Shown here: in pieces, positions 43,264 through 53,101 of the stretch
How positions within the stretch are numbered: the stretch's first letter is position 1
Layout: every line of letters starts with the position of its first letter
From: DASXHZ01 sp036488085
GTDB lineage: Bacteria > Acidobacteriota > Thermoanaerobaculia > Gp7-AA8
Assembly (NCBI GenBank): GCA_036488085.1
Contig: DASXHZ010000091.1
Coordinates: forward strand, 1-64,000
Reading direction: 5' to 3'
Length of the DNA: 64,000 bases
Translations under genes and position numbers: made by a program
Notes under the pieces: model-generated
Databases searched by the model: none
Told to the model about the DNA's origin: nothing
What the model saw: the letters and a program-made list of their open reading frames with translations, nothing else

Positions 43264-43689
43264 ATGGATATCGTTCTCAAACTTCGCGAAATCCGCCGCG
43301 TGCGCGGCCTGAGCCAAAAAGATGTCGCCCGCCTTTCCGGCGTCGGCGAGAAGACGATCAGCTCCTTCGAGACCGGCGAGCGCATCGGCTCCCTGAAGCT
43401 CGAGCAGCTCAAGAAGCTCCTCGCCGTCTACGGGTTGAAGGAGGCTGACTTCTTCGGCGCCTCGATCGAGCGCGAGCTCGCACCGTGGGAGCTGGAGGAA
43501 GATGAGTTCGCGCTCACCCGTGTGATCGACGAGGTGCGTGCCTTGCCGAAGCAGGCCAAGAAGCCGCTCCTCGCCAAGTTCCAGCTCATGCTCGAAGCGG
43601 TCGCCGACGTGCAGGACGTCCATCGCGACAAACGGCCGGCGTACGTCCGCGACAACCCCGAGTGGCACATGCTGACGTCGCGGAATTAG
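43264..43689 (+). CDS. XRE-family regulator with C-terminal extension
   Basis: 141 aa. HTH_XRE at residues about 5-60 (LREIRRVRGLSQKDVARLSGV, then SSFETGERIGSLKLEQLKKLLAVYGL). The C-terminal 75 aa (LPKQAKKPLLAKFQLMLEAVADV and others) are helical and unclassified. It starts 27 bp after lexA with GGTAAGGGAATC as a weak site, so it may belong to the SOS operon. Overlaps convergently with the epimerase by 4 bp. Confidence 0.85.
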   Translation: MDIVLKLREIRRVRGLSQKDVARLSGVGEKTISSFETGERIGSLKLEQLKKLLAVYGLKEADFFGASIERELAPWELEEDEFALTRVIDEVRALPKQAKKPLLAKFQLMLEAVADVQDVHRDKRPAYVRDNPEWHMLTSRN

Positions 43690-44558
43690 CGCGACTGAAA
43701 TATGTGCAGCAGTGAAGCTTCCAGCGTCGGATATTTGAACGTGAACCCTTCGCGCTGCAGGCGCGAAGGGACGGCGCGCTGGCCGCCGAGGAGTGCTTCG
43801 TCGGCCAGTCCGCGTCCGAAGAGGGTGCGGAGGGCGAAGCCGGGGACGGGCATGAACGCGGGGCGGTGGACGGTGCGGCCGAGGGCGCGGGAGAACTCGC
43901 GATTCCTGACCGGGTTGGGCGCGGCGACGTTGTAGATCCCTCGGGCAGTCGCATTGTCGATGGCCCACTCGATGGCGCGGATGATGTCCTCGCGATCGAC
44001 CCACGACATCCACTGCTTGCCGCTTCCGATTGGACCGCCCACGCCTAGGTAGAACGGCGGCAGCATCTTTTTGAGCGCGCCACCGTGTTTGTCGAGAACG
44101 ACGCCGAAGCGGAGCAACACCACGCGGGCGGAGGCCTCCGCTTCACGCGCCGCGGCCTCCCACTTCTCGACGAGCTCGGCGAGAAAGCCGGTACCCCGTG
44201 CGGCGGTTTCATCGAACGTTTCGTCGCTGGTGTAGCCGTAGTAGCCGACGGCCGAGGCTTCGATGAGCGTACGCGGCTTCGCATTGACGAGGGCGCGAAG
44301 GGGATCGAGGCGCGAAGAGGTGAGCGTCGCCTTGCGTGATTCCGTCCAGCGCCCTCCGGCGATGCTTTCGCCGGCGAGGTTCACGACCGCATCGGCTTCG
44401 CGGACCTGTGATTCCCACGGCCCGCCGTGCGGCGGGTGCCATTCAAGGCCGCGGTTGGGATCACGCGAGAGGACGACCACGTCGTCGCCGCGCTCCCGCA
44501 ATCGCGCGACGAGGGGCGAACCGATGAAGCCGGAACCGCCGGAGACGACGATCTTCAC
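43686..44558 (-). CDS. TIGR01777-type epimerase (YfcH-like)
   Basis: 290 aa, extended SDR: GGSGFIGSPLVARL at the start, VVNLAGESIAGGRWT, ASAVGYYG, then DKHGGALKKMLPPFYLGVGGP and WVDREDIIRAIEWA, typical of the TIGR01777 family. NAD(P)-binding sugar-epimerase-like, but the substrate is unknown. The C-terminus (RLQREGFTFKYPTLEASL) is normal. Confidence 0.9.
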   Translation of the reverse strand: MKIVVSGGSGFIGSPLVARLRERGDDVVVLSRDPNRGLEWHPPHGGPWESQVREADAVVNLAGESIAGGRWTESRKATLTSSRLDPLRALVNAKPRTLIEASAVGYYGYTSDETFDETAARGTGFLAELVEKWEAAAREAEASARVVLLRFGVVLDKHGGALKKMLPPFYLGVGGPIGSGKQWMSWVDREDIIRAIEWAIDNATARGIYNVAAPNPVRNREFSRALGRTVHRPAFMPVPGFALRTLFGRGLADEALLGGQRAVPSRLQREGFTFKYPTLEASLLHIFQSR

Positions 44559-44575
44559 CGCTACATTCTCTACCC

Positions 44576-44605
44576 AAAAAAATTGCCCCGGCTACGCGCC
44601 GGGGC
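44576..44605 (-). terminator. Rho-independent terminator of tsaD
   Basis: An 8-bp GC stem with 5-base loop (GCCCCGGC-TACGC-GCCGGGGC) is followed on the minus strand by a run of seven T's (44576-44582). It ends tsaD transcription 80 bp after its stop. Confidence 0.85.
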
Positions 44606-44683
44606 ACCCGATGAAAGAGAGGAGGTAGGAGATGGTTGGTTTTCGTCGTCTCTAAAACATCTGACGACGCGAATCGAAAAAAG

Positions 44684-45718
44684 TTACGGCTGGCCGATGC
44701 GGGAGCGGGCGACGACACGGCGGGGGTCAGCAGCCGTGCTTTCTCTCTGCAAACCGGCGAACGCGATCATGGCGGCGTTGTCGGTGCAGTAACGCTTCTC
44801 CGGTAAACGAACGGTCACATCGTGAGATTTGCCCCACTCGGCGATCCGCTCGCGCAGGACGCCGTTTGCGGCCACTCCGCCCGCAGTCGCGAGCTCGGAC
44901 GGCCGTGATCCGTTATCCGCTATCCGTGACCAGATCACTTCTAACCTGTCGAGGAGCTGGGCGATGAGAGCGTCTTGGAAGGTGGCGCAGAAGTCGGCGA
45001 GCGCTTGGGGATCGCCACCGACATTGATGTTCTGTTCGCGGGCGAGGCGGATCGCCCCGGCCTTGATTCCGGAGTACGAAAAGTCGGCCGACTCGTCCTT
45101 GAAGTGCGGGACGGGGAAGGGGAAACGCTTCGGGTCGGCGCGACCGTCGCGGCCGTGCTTTTCGATCTGCGGGCCGCCCGGATATGGCAGGCCGATGAAC
45201 TTCGCGACCTTGTCGAACGTCTCGCCGATGGCGTCGTCGCGGGTGCGATTGAGCATGGTCACGACGCCGCGGTGCACGTCGTAGATCGACGAGTGGCCGC
45301 CGGAGATGACGAGCGACAGAAAGCGTTCGGGTATCGGAAGCGACGGCCCTTCGCGTTGCAGGAACGGCGAAAAGATGTGGCCTTCGAGGTGGTTGATCGC
45401 GATCAGCGGGATGCCGAGGCCGTAGGCGAGGCCTTGCGCACCGGCGACGCCGACCAGGAGCGCGCCGATGAGTCCCGGTCCGCTGGTCACCGCGATCGAC
45501 TCGACATCGTTCCACTGAGCACGGCCATCAGACAGCGCGCGTGTGACGAGCGGAAAGAGATGCGCGAGGTGCTCGCGCGACGCGATCTCCGGCACGACGC
45601 CGCCGAACGGCTGATGGCGCTCGATCTGCGACGCGATGTGATTCACGCGCACTGTGCCGTCGCGTTCGAGGAGTGCCACCGAGGTTTCGTCGCAGGAGGT
45701 TTCAATACCGAGAATCAT
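44684..45718 (-). CDS. tsaD: tRNA threonylcarbamoyladenosine synthase subunit TsaD
   Basis: 344 aa, YgjD/Kae1 family: MILGIETSCDETSVAL, EIASREHLAHL, HLEGHIFSP and GGHSSIYD with His ligands of the metal site. Transfers threonylcarbamoyl to A37 of ANN-reading tRNAs. The segment WSRIADNGSRP (about residues 268-278) coincides with three copies of a heptamer (GTGATCC, GTTATCC, GCTATCC at 44907-44935), so part of this loop derives from a repeat. It lies just before AGGVAANGVLR, a conserved motif, so function should survive. Confidence 0.95.
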   Translation of the reverse strand: MILGIETSCDETSVALLERDGTVRVNHIASQIERHQPFGGVVPEIASREHLAHLFPLVTRALSDGRAQWNDVESIAVTSGPGLIGALLVGVAGAQGLAYGLGIPLIAINHLEGHIFSPFLQREGPSLPIPERFLSLVISGGHSSIYDVHRGVVTMLNRTRDDAIGETFDKVAKFIGLPYPGGPQIEKHGRDGRADPKRFPFPVPHFKDESADFSYSGIKAGAIRLAREQNINVGGDPQALADFCATFQDALIAQLLDRLEVIWSRIADNGSRPSELATAGGVAANGVLRERIAEWGKSHDVTVRLPEKRYCTDNAAMIAFAGLQRESTAADPRRVVARSRIGQP

Positions 45719-45790
45719 GAGGTTACCGAGGTTACGAGGTCACGCGGTTCCGGGTTCTGACCTCTAACCCCGCAACCTCGAAACCCGCCA
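45718..45790. repeat. Octamer-type inverted repeat between tsaD and valS
   Basis: Units GAGGTTAC(CG) on the left (45720-45745) and GTAACC-type units inverted on the right (AACCCCGCAACCTCG, 45768-45782). Sequence relatives of the array at 1-118. It fills the divergent gap. Confidence 0.75.
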
Positions 45791-45814
45791 CTATAATCGC
45801 GCGCCGCGACGCCG

Positions 45815-48445
<2,631 letters not shown>

Positions 48446-48521
48446 ATCACGTGACCCGTAAACCGTGATCCGTGATGAAATCGAACGGACGAACATCACG
48501 GATCACGCATCACCGGTCACG
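48446..48521. repeat. Heptamer hairpin before birA
   Basis: Left arm with units such as CGTGACC and CGTGATC, right arm with GATCACG, CATCACC and GGTCACG, about 25 bp each. It fills the 79 bp between valS and birA. Confidence 0.85.
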
Positions 48522-48524
48522 CTC

Positions 48525-49283
48525 ATGATTGACACGCGCCGCGCCGTCGCCGAGCTGAAGGCGATCGAGTCGATCGCGGTCATGACGCGTGTGTCGTCGA
48601 CGAACACCGTCGCGCAGCGGATTGTCGCGGAGTGCGTGGCGAACGACCTCTCGCTGCCGCAGGCGATGATCATCGCGGGGGAGCAGTTCGCCGGCCGCGG
48701 ACGGAACCAGCGCACTTGGTCGTCGCCGGCCGGGAAGGGGATTTACGCGACGACGATGCTGACCCGCTCGGCGCGCGACCTGGCGCTGATCCCGCTCGAG
48801 ATGGCGAACATCATCGCGTCGTTCCTGCGCGAGCGCTTCGGCATTGATGCCCGCGTGAAGTGGCCGAACGACGTCGTCGCAAACGGCCGCAAGATCGCCG
48901 GAATCCTCATCGAGGCACGCGTGCAGGAAGATCGCGCCTTCCTCATCATCGGCACCGGCGTGAACGTCGAGCCGGTGTCGGACGACGACCGCCCGAACGC
49001 CACGTCGATCCACGAGCTCGCGCCCGATCGTTTTCACGGGATCGAAGAAGCGACGCTCGCGTTCATCGAGCATGTCGATACGCACTTCGCCCGCCCTCTC
49101 GCCCGCGAACGCGTTCTCGGCGACTGGCGCAGCATGACCGTTCACACGCCCGGCGACCGGATCACCTCGATCATCAACGACCGCCGTATACAGGGGACGT
49201 GGAGCGGGATCGACGACGAGGGACGCGCGCTGATCGACGACGGCTCGGTGGTCATTGCGATCAGCGCGGGGGAGGTTTTTTAG
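48525..49283 (+). CDS. birA: Biotin--[acetyl-CoA carboxylase] ligase
   Basis: 252 aa from ATG 48525. GEQFAGRGRNQRTWSSPAGKGIYAT, PLEMANIIASFLRERFGID, VKWPNDVVANGRKIAGILIEA and GTGVNVEP cover the catalytic and C-terminal SH3-like domains. There is no N-terminal HTH, so it is a class I BirA that does not regulate bio genes. The frame runs upstream into the hairpin. bioY is nearby (55.7 kb), so biotin use and uptake are both present. Confidence 0.93.
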   Translation: MIDTRRAVAELKAIESIAVMTRVSSTNTVAQRIVAECVANDLSLPQAMIIAGEQFAGRGRNQRTWSSPAGKGIYATTMLTRSARDLALIPLEMANIIASFLRERFGIDARVKWPNDVVANGRKIAGILIEARVQEDRAFLIIGTGVNVEPVSDDDRPNATSIHELAPDRFHGIEEATLAFIEHVDTHFARPLARERVLGDWRSMTVHTPGDRITSIINDRRIQGTWSGIDDEGRALIDDGSVVIAISAGEVF

Positions 49284-49284
49284 T

Positions 49285-49399
49285 TTATCCCGAGCGGAGC
49301 GAGGGATCTCTAGTTATACCCACGCAGAACGAGCGTCTTCGGCGAGTCGCATAACTCCGCGCGGTGCACCCCGAGATCCCTCGCTACGCTCGGGATAAA
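49285..49399. repeat. Inverted repeat of the GAGCGNAGCGAGGGATC type
   Basis: TTATCCCGAGCGGAGCGAGG-GATCTC (49285-49311) and GAGATCCCTCGCTACGCTCG-GGATAAA (49373-49399), about 27 bp arms with a loop of about 60 bp. It fills the birA/coaX gap. Confidence 0.85.
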
Positions 49400-49413
49400 C
49401 TTCAAGAACCAAA

Positions 49414-50199
49414 GTGCCAGGCCTCCTCGTCGTCGACGTCGGCAACACGAACATCGTCCTCGGCATCTACCGCGGCGATCGGCTCGTGAACTCGTGGCGC
49501 CTGGCGACGGCGCGCGATCGCACCGCCGACGAATACGGCATCCTCGCGGCGCAGCTCATCGGAACCGATTTCGACGGCAAGCTCGAAGGAGCGATCGTCT
49601 CGTCGGTCGTGCCGCCGCTGAACAGCGCGATGCGGTTCATGGTCGAGAAGTACTTCGGGATCGATCCGCTGTTCGTCGAGCCGGGCGTCAAGACGGGGAT
49701 CGCGATCCACGTCGACAACCCGCAGGAAGTCGGCGCTGACCGCATCGTGAACTGCGTCGCCGCATACGAGCGGTTCGGCGGACCGACTGTCATCGTCGAC
49801 TTCGGGACGGCGACGACGTTCGATCTCGTCACCGCGGACGGCCAGTACGTCGGCGGCGTCATCGCGCCGGGTTTGAACATCTCGGCCGAGGCGCTGTTCG
49901 CACGCGCGGCGCGTCTGCCGCGCGTCGACATCAAGCGGCCGCCGCACATCATCGGCACGAACACCATCGTCAACATGCAGTCGGGCCTCTACTTCGGGTA
50001 CCTCGGACTGGTCGACGGCATCCTCGCGCGGATCAAGCAGGAAGTGAGCGGCATCAAGCGCGTCATTGCGACCGGCGGGCTCGCGCCGCTCTTCGCTGAG
50101 GACAGCGAATACATCGACGAGGTCGAGCCGGAGCTGACGCTGGAGGGGCTGAAGCTGATCTACGACCGCAACCGCGCGCCGCGGCGGGGACGAAGATGA
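49414..50199 (+). CDS. coaX: Type III pantothenate kinase
   Basis: 261 aa from a GTG (MPGLLVVDVGNTNIVLGIYR). ASKHA fold: DVGNTN, ADRIVNCVAAYERF, VDFGTATTFDL and GGVIAPGLN. First step of CoA synthesis, ATP- and pantothenate-dependent, potassium-activated. No type I or II kinase is seen. Adjacent repeats overlap the next gene start. Confidence 0.94.
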   Translation: MPGLLVVDVGNTNIVLGIYRGDRLVNSWRLATARDRTADEYGILAAQLIGTDFDGKLEGAIVSSVVPPLNSAMRFMVEKYFGIDPLFVEPGVKTGIAIHVDNPQEVGADRIVNCVAAYERFGGPTVIVDFGTATTFDLVTADGQYVGGVIAPGLNISAEALFARAARLPRVDIKRPPHIIGTNTIVNMQSGLYFGYLGLVDGILARIKQEVSGIKRVIATGGLAPLFAEDSEYIDEVEPELTLEGLKLIYDRNRAPRRGRR

Positions 50200-51701
50200 A
50201 TGCAGAATGCAGAAGGCAGAAGGCAGAAGTCGCCGTTTTCTGCGTTCTGCTTTCTGCCTTCTGCATTCCTATCCACGCGTCTCAGGTGACGGCGACGCAT
50301 GCGGCGGTCGCGACGTCATCGCCGCTCGCGACTCAGATCGGCGTACGCGTGCTGAAAGACGGTGGGAGCGCTGCCGATGCGGCGGTCGCGGTCGCGCTGC
50401 TGATCGGAGTGGCGCAGCCGGAGTCTTCGGGCATCGGCGGCGGCGGAATGCTGACGTACTTCGAGGCGAAAACCGGCTCCGTCTGGACGCTCGACTTCCT
50501 CACGACCGCGCCGGCGGCGGTGAAGCCCGAAATGGCGGGGACGAAGATCGGTGTGAAAGCGGCCGGAGTGCCGGGACTCCTCGCGGGCCTCGACGTGCTG
50601 CACCGCAAGTTTGGCGTCCGGCCGTGGAAAGAGCTGGTGCAGCCGGCGACCGTGCTGGCGCGGGAAGCGGGAAACCGCGATCTGGCGGCGACGCTGATAC
50701 GCATCGGCGAGGCGGGAGCGCGCGATTTCTATGACGGCGAGATCGGCAATCGCATCGCGTCGCACGTCAAAGACGCCGGCGGCGTGCTCGGATTCCAGGA
50801 CCTTCGCAGTTACGCGGCTGTCTGGCGCGCGCCGATGCGGATCCAGTTCGACGGCTACGACATTTACCTCCCGCCGGCGCCGTCGACCGGCGCGATCGTC
50901 GTCGGCGAGGCGCTCAACATTCTCAGCTCGTACGATCTCGCAGCGAGCGGATTCGAGTCGCCGAAGACGCTGCATCTGCTCGCCGAAGCGCTGCGGCGCG
51001 CAGCGATCGACCGCGGCCACTACGTCAGCGATCCCGAGGGCGCACGGATTCCGTACCGCGATCTGTTGTCGACCGCTCGCGCCGACGCCTGGCGCAAGAC
51101 GATCCAACCGGAGCGTTTCACCCCGGCGAGCGGTCTCACGGAACCCGAGATCAATCCGACCGGCAGCCACACCACTCACATCTCGATCGCCGACACGCAC
51201 GGCAACGTCGTCGCGATGACGCTTTCTCTCGGCGACGAGAACGGCAGCGGCTTCGTCGTTCCCGGCACCGGCGTGCTGATGAACGACGCGCTCGCGGCGT
51301 TCACAGCGAAACTGCCGAACACGCTCGCCGGCGGAAAACGAGCTGCAACGCCGCTGTCGCCCACGATCGTGTTGAAAGACAATCACCCCGTGATGGCAAT
51401 CGGGACTCCGGGCGGCGAAGCGATTCCGTCGACGATTCTGCAGGTGCTGCTGAACGTGATCGTCTACGGGAAGAGCCTCGGCGACGCCGTCGCCGCGCCG
51501 CGTATTCATCAGAGCGACGTGCCCGATGACATGGAGTACGAGCGCGTGTTGCCGCAGGCGACGCTCGAAGCGCTCGCCGCGATGGCGCATCCGACCGTTC
51601 AACGCGAGACAATCGGGGACGTGCAGGCGCTGATGTTCGACGGCGGCAACATCATCGCCGTCGCCGACCCGCGGCATCGCGGCGCGGCAGGAGGGTTCTG
51701 A
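50196..51701 (+). CDS. ggt: Gamma-glutamyltransferase
   Basis: 501 aa, shorter than the 580 of E. coli. After a signal peptide (start MNAECRRQKAEVAVFCVLLS), the protein has SSPLATQIGVRVLKDGGSAADAAVAVAL (split), the autocleavage Thr in GSHTTHISIAD, and GTPGGEAIPSTIL. The enzyme splits glutathione in the periplasm. The whole signal peptide lies in a heptamer hairpin (50198-50268); the left arm codes for the basic n-region and the right arm for the hydrophobic core. It starts 4 bp within coaX and ends overlapping rpiA. Confidence 0.93.
   Translation: MNAECRRQKAEVAVFCVLLSAFCIPIHASQVTATHAAVATSSPLATQIGVRVLKDGGSAADAAVAVALLIGVAQPESSGIGGGGMLTYFEAKTGSVWTLDFLTTAPAAVKPEMAGTKIGVKAAGVPGLLAGLDVLHRKFGVRPWKELVQPATVLAREAGNRDLAATLIRIGEAGARDFYDGEIGNRIASHVKDAGGVLGFQDLRSYAAVWRAPMRIQFDGYDIYLPPAPSTGAIVVGEALNILSSYDLAASGFESPKTLHLLAEALRRAAIDRGHYVSDPEGARIPYRDLLSTARADAWRKTIQPERFTPASGLTEPEINPTGSHTTHISIADTHGNVVAMTLSLGDENGSGFVVPGTGVLMNDALAAFTAKLPNTLAGGKRAATPLSPTIVLKDNHPVMAIGTPGGEAIPSTILQVLLNVIVYGKSLGDAVAAPRIHQSDVPDDMEYERVLPQATLEALAAMAHPTVQRETIGDVQALMFDGGNIIAVADPRHRGAAGGF
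50198..50268. repeat. Heptamer hairpin that encodes the Ggt signal peptide
   Basis: Left arm GAATGCA twice and GAAGGCA twice, loop CGCCGTTTTCTGCG-like, right arm TTCTGCT, TTCTGCC, TTCTGCATTC. The two arms are complementary units of seven bases. It lies at the coaX/ggt junction but is translated in ggt. Confidence 0.9.
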
Positions 51702-52396
51702 TGGCCGGTCATCCGAAGGATGATGATCCACGGTTGTACAAGATCGCCGCGGCCCGGGCGGCGCTCGAAGAGGTTCGCGGCGAGATGACGCTCGGCCTCG
51801 GCAGCGGAACGACGTCCGAAGAATTCGTCCGTCTCCTCGGCGACTCGCCGCACAAGTCGACCCTGCGCTGCACCTGCACGTCCGCGCGTACCGAACGTCT
51901 CGCCCGCTCCCTCGGCATCGAGATCTACCGCCTCGCCGACGTCGTGCCGATCGATCTCGCGATCGACGGCGCCGACGAGATCGATCACGACCTCCGTCTC
52001 ATCAAAGGGCGCGGCGGCGCGCTCCTCCGCGAGAAGATCGTCGAGCAGCAGGCGCGACGGTTCATCGTCATCGCCGACGGCACAAAGGTCGTCGAGCGCC
52101 TCGGCGCCGGCACGCTGCCGGTCGAGGTGACGCCGTTCGCGCAGGAAGTGTTGATGGCGACGTTCGACTACTTGAAGCTGCTGCCCGTCCTCCGCCGCGT
52201 CGAAGGCGCGCCGTTCGTGACCGACGAAGGCAATCGCATCATCGACGTCCGCATCCCGGCGGAAACGGACATCGCCGATGTCGTCGCCGAGATCCGCAGC
52301 CACGCCGGCGTCGTCGAGACCGGCTTCTTCCCGCAGGAGGCCACCGAGGCGATCATCGCCGACGAAAACGGCGTCTGGCGCATGCGGCGGGAGTGA
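51701..52396 (+). CDS. rpiA: Ribose-5-phosphate isomerase A
   Basis: 231 aa. GLGSGTTSEEF, AIDGADEID, LIKGRGGALLREKI and DGTKVVERLG are the standard RpiA motifs with the catalytic Asp/Glu/Lys. Interconverts ribose 5-phosphate and ribulose 5-phosphate. It overlaps ggt by TGATG, so it is co-translated. Confidence 0.96.
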   Translation: MAGHPKDDDPRLYKIAAARAALEEVRGEMTLGLGSGTTSEEFVRLLGDSPHKSTLRCTCTSARTERLARSLGIEIYRLADVVPIDLAIDGADEIDHDLRLIKGRGGALLREKIVEQQARRFIVIADGTKVVERLGAGTLPVEVTPFAQEVLMATFDYLKLLPVLRRVEGAPFVTDEGNRIIDVRIPAETDIADVVAEIRSHAGVVETGFFPQEATEAIIADENGVWRMRRE

Positions 52397-52400
52397 AGCC

Positions 52401-52484
52401 CTTATCCGTTATCCGTTATCCGTTATCCGTTATGAGGCCGCCGGGTCATCCCCCGGATAACGGATAACGGATAACGCATAACGG
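52401..52484. repeat. Heptamer hairpin (GTTATCC type) between convergent genes
   Basis: Left arm four or five GTTATCC units (52403-52433), right arm GGATAAC units three times then GCATAACG (52453-52483), loop about 20 bp. It separates rpiA from the lipoprotein gene, both ending here, so it may act as a bidirectional terminator. Confidence 0.9.
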
Positions 52485-53084
52485 CTAGAGCTCGTCGGTC
52501 TTCCGCACCGTCACGTCGAAGCGCCACTGAAAATCTTTGTAGTAGAACGAGATGTAGGACGCGAACGGCTTGTTCAACGGCTTGTTGATCTTCGTCTCGA
52601 AGAGGGGATAGAGCGCGGTCGGGTTTTCGTAATGCCAGACGAGCTCGGCGTGGCCGACGGTGGGGTCGGTCGGGTGGCGTTCGAAGTTGCGTAGCCCGTC
52701 GTAGTGCTTGTAGCAAATCGTGGCGCGGAAGCAGGGGCCGCGCGCGCTGGGGGCGGTCCCGAGGATCGAGAAACCTTTCGCGGTGGCCTTCGCGGTGTAA
52801 GCCGTGGTGTCGCGGTCGTGCAGTTCGATGACGGTCAGAAGACCTGCACGCTCGAGATTCCGCAGCGTCTGCAGCGCCTTGACGTCGTAGTCGTCCTGCG
52901 GCGCCTTCGCGCTCCACCAGACGCGTTGCGGCACCTCGGCGTAGATCGGCTCTTTGGCGAACTGGTAGCCGCGAATGAGCTCGTCGGCCTTCTGTGCCGT
53001 GAGCGGCTCTCGCCGCTGACACGCGACGAGCGCCAAGACGATCGCGAGCGCGAGATGAATTCCTTGACTCGACTTCCAGCGCAT
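52485..53084 (-). CDS. Lipoprotein, function unknown
   Basis: 199 aa from ATG 53084. Signal with lipobox ALVAC (LALAIVLALVAC). The mature protein has FAKEPIYAEVPQRVWWSAKAP, LQTLRNLERAGLLTVI and HPTDPTVGHAELVWHYENPT, ending with FASYISFYYKDFQWRFDVTVR. I recognise no domain. It is divergent from the MMPL exporter (18 bp between starts). Confidence 0.78.
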   Translation of the reverse strand: MRWKSSQGIHLALAIVLALVACQRREPLTAQKADELIRGYQFAKEPIYAEVPQRVWWSAKAPQDDYDVKALQTLRNLERAGLLTVIELHDRDTTAYTAKATAKGFSILGTAPSARGPCFRATICYKHYDGLRNFERHPTDPTVGHAELVWHYENPTALYPLFETKINKPLNKPFASYISFYYKDFQWRFDVTVRKTDEL

Positions 53085-53101
53085 GTTATCCCCGCAACCC
53101 C

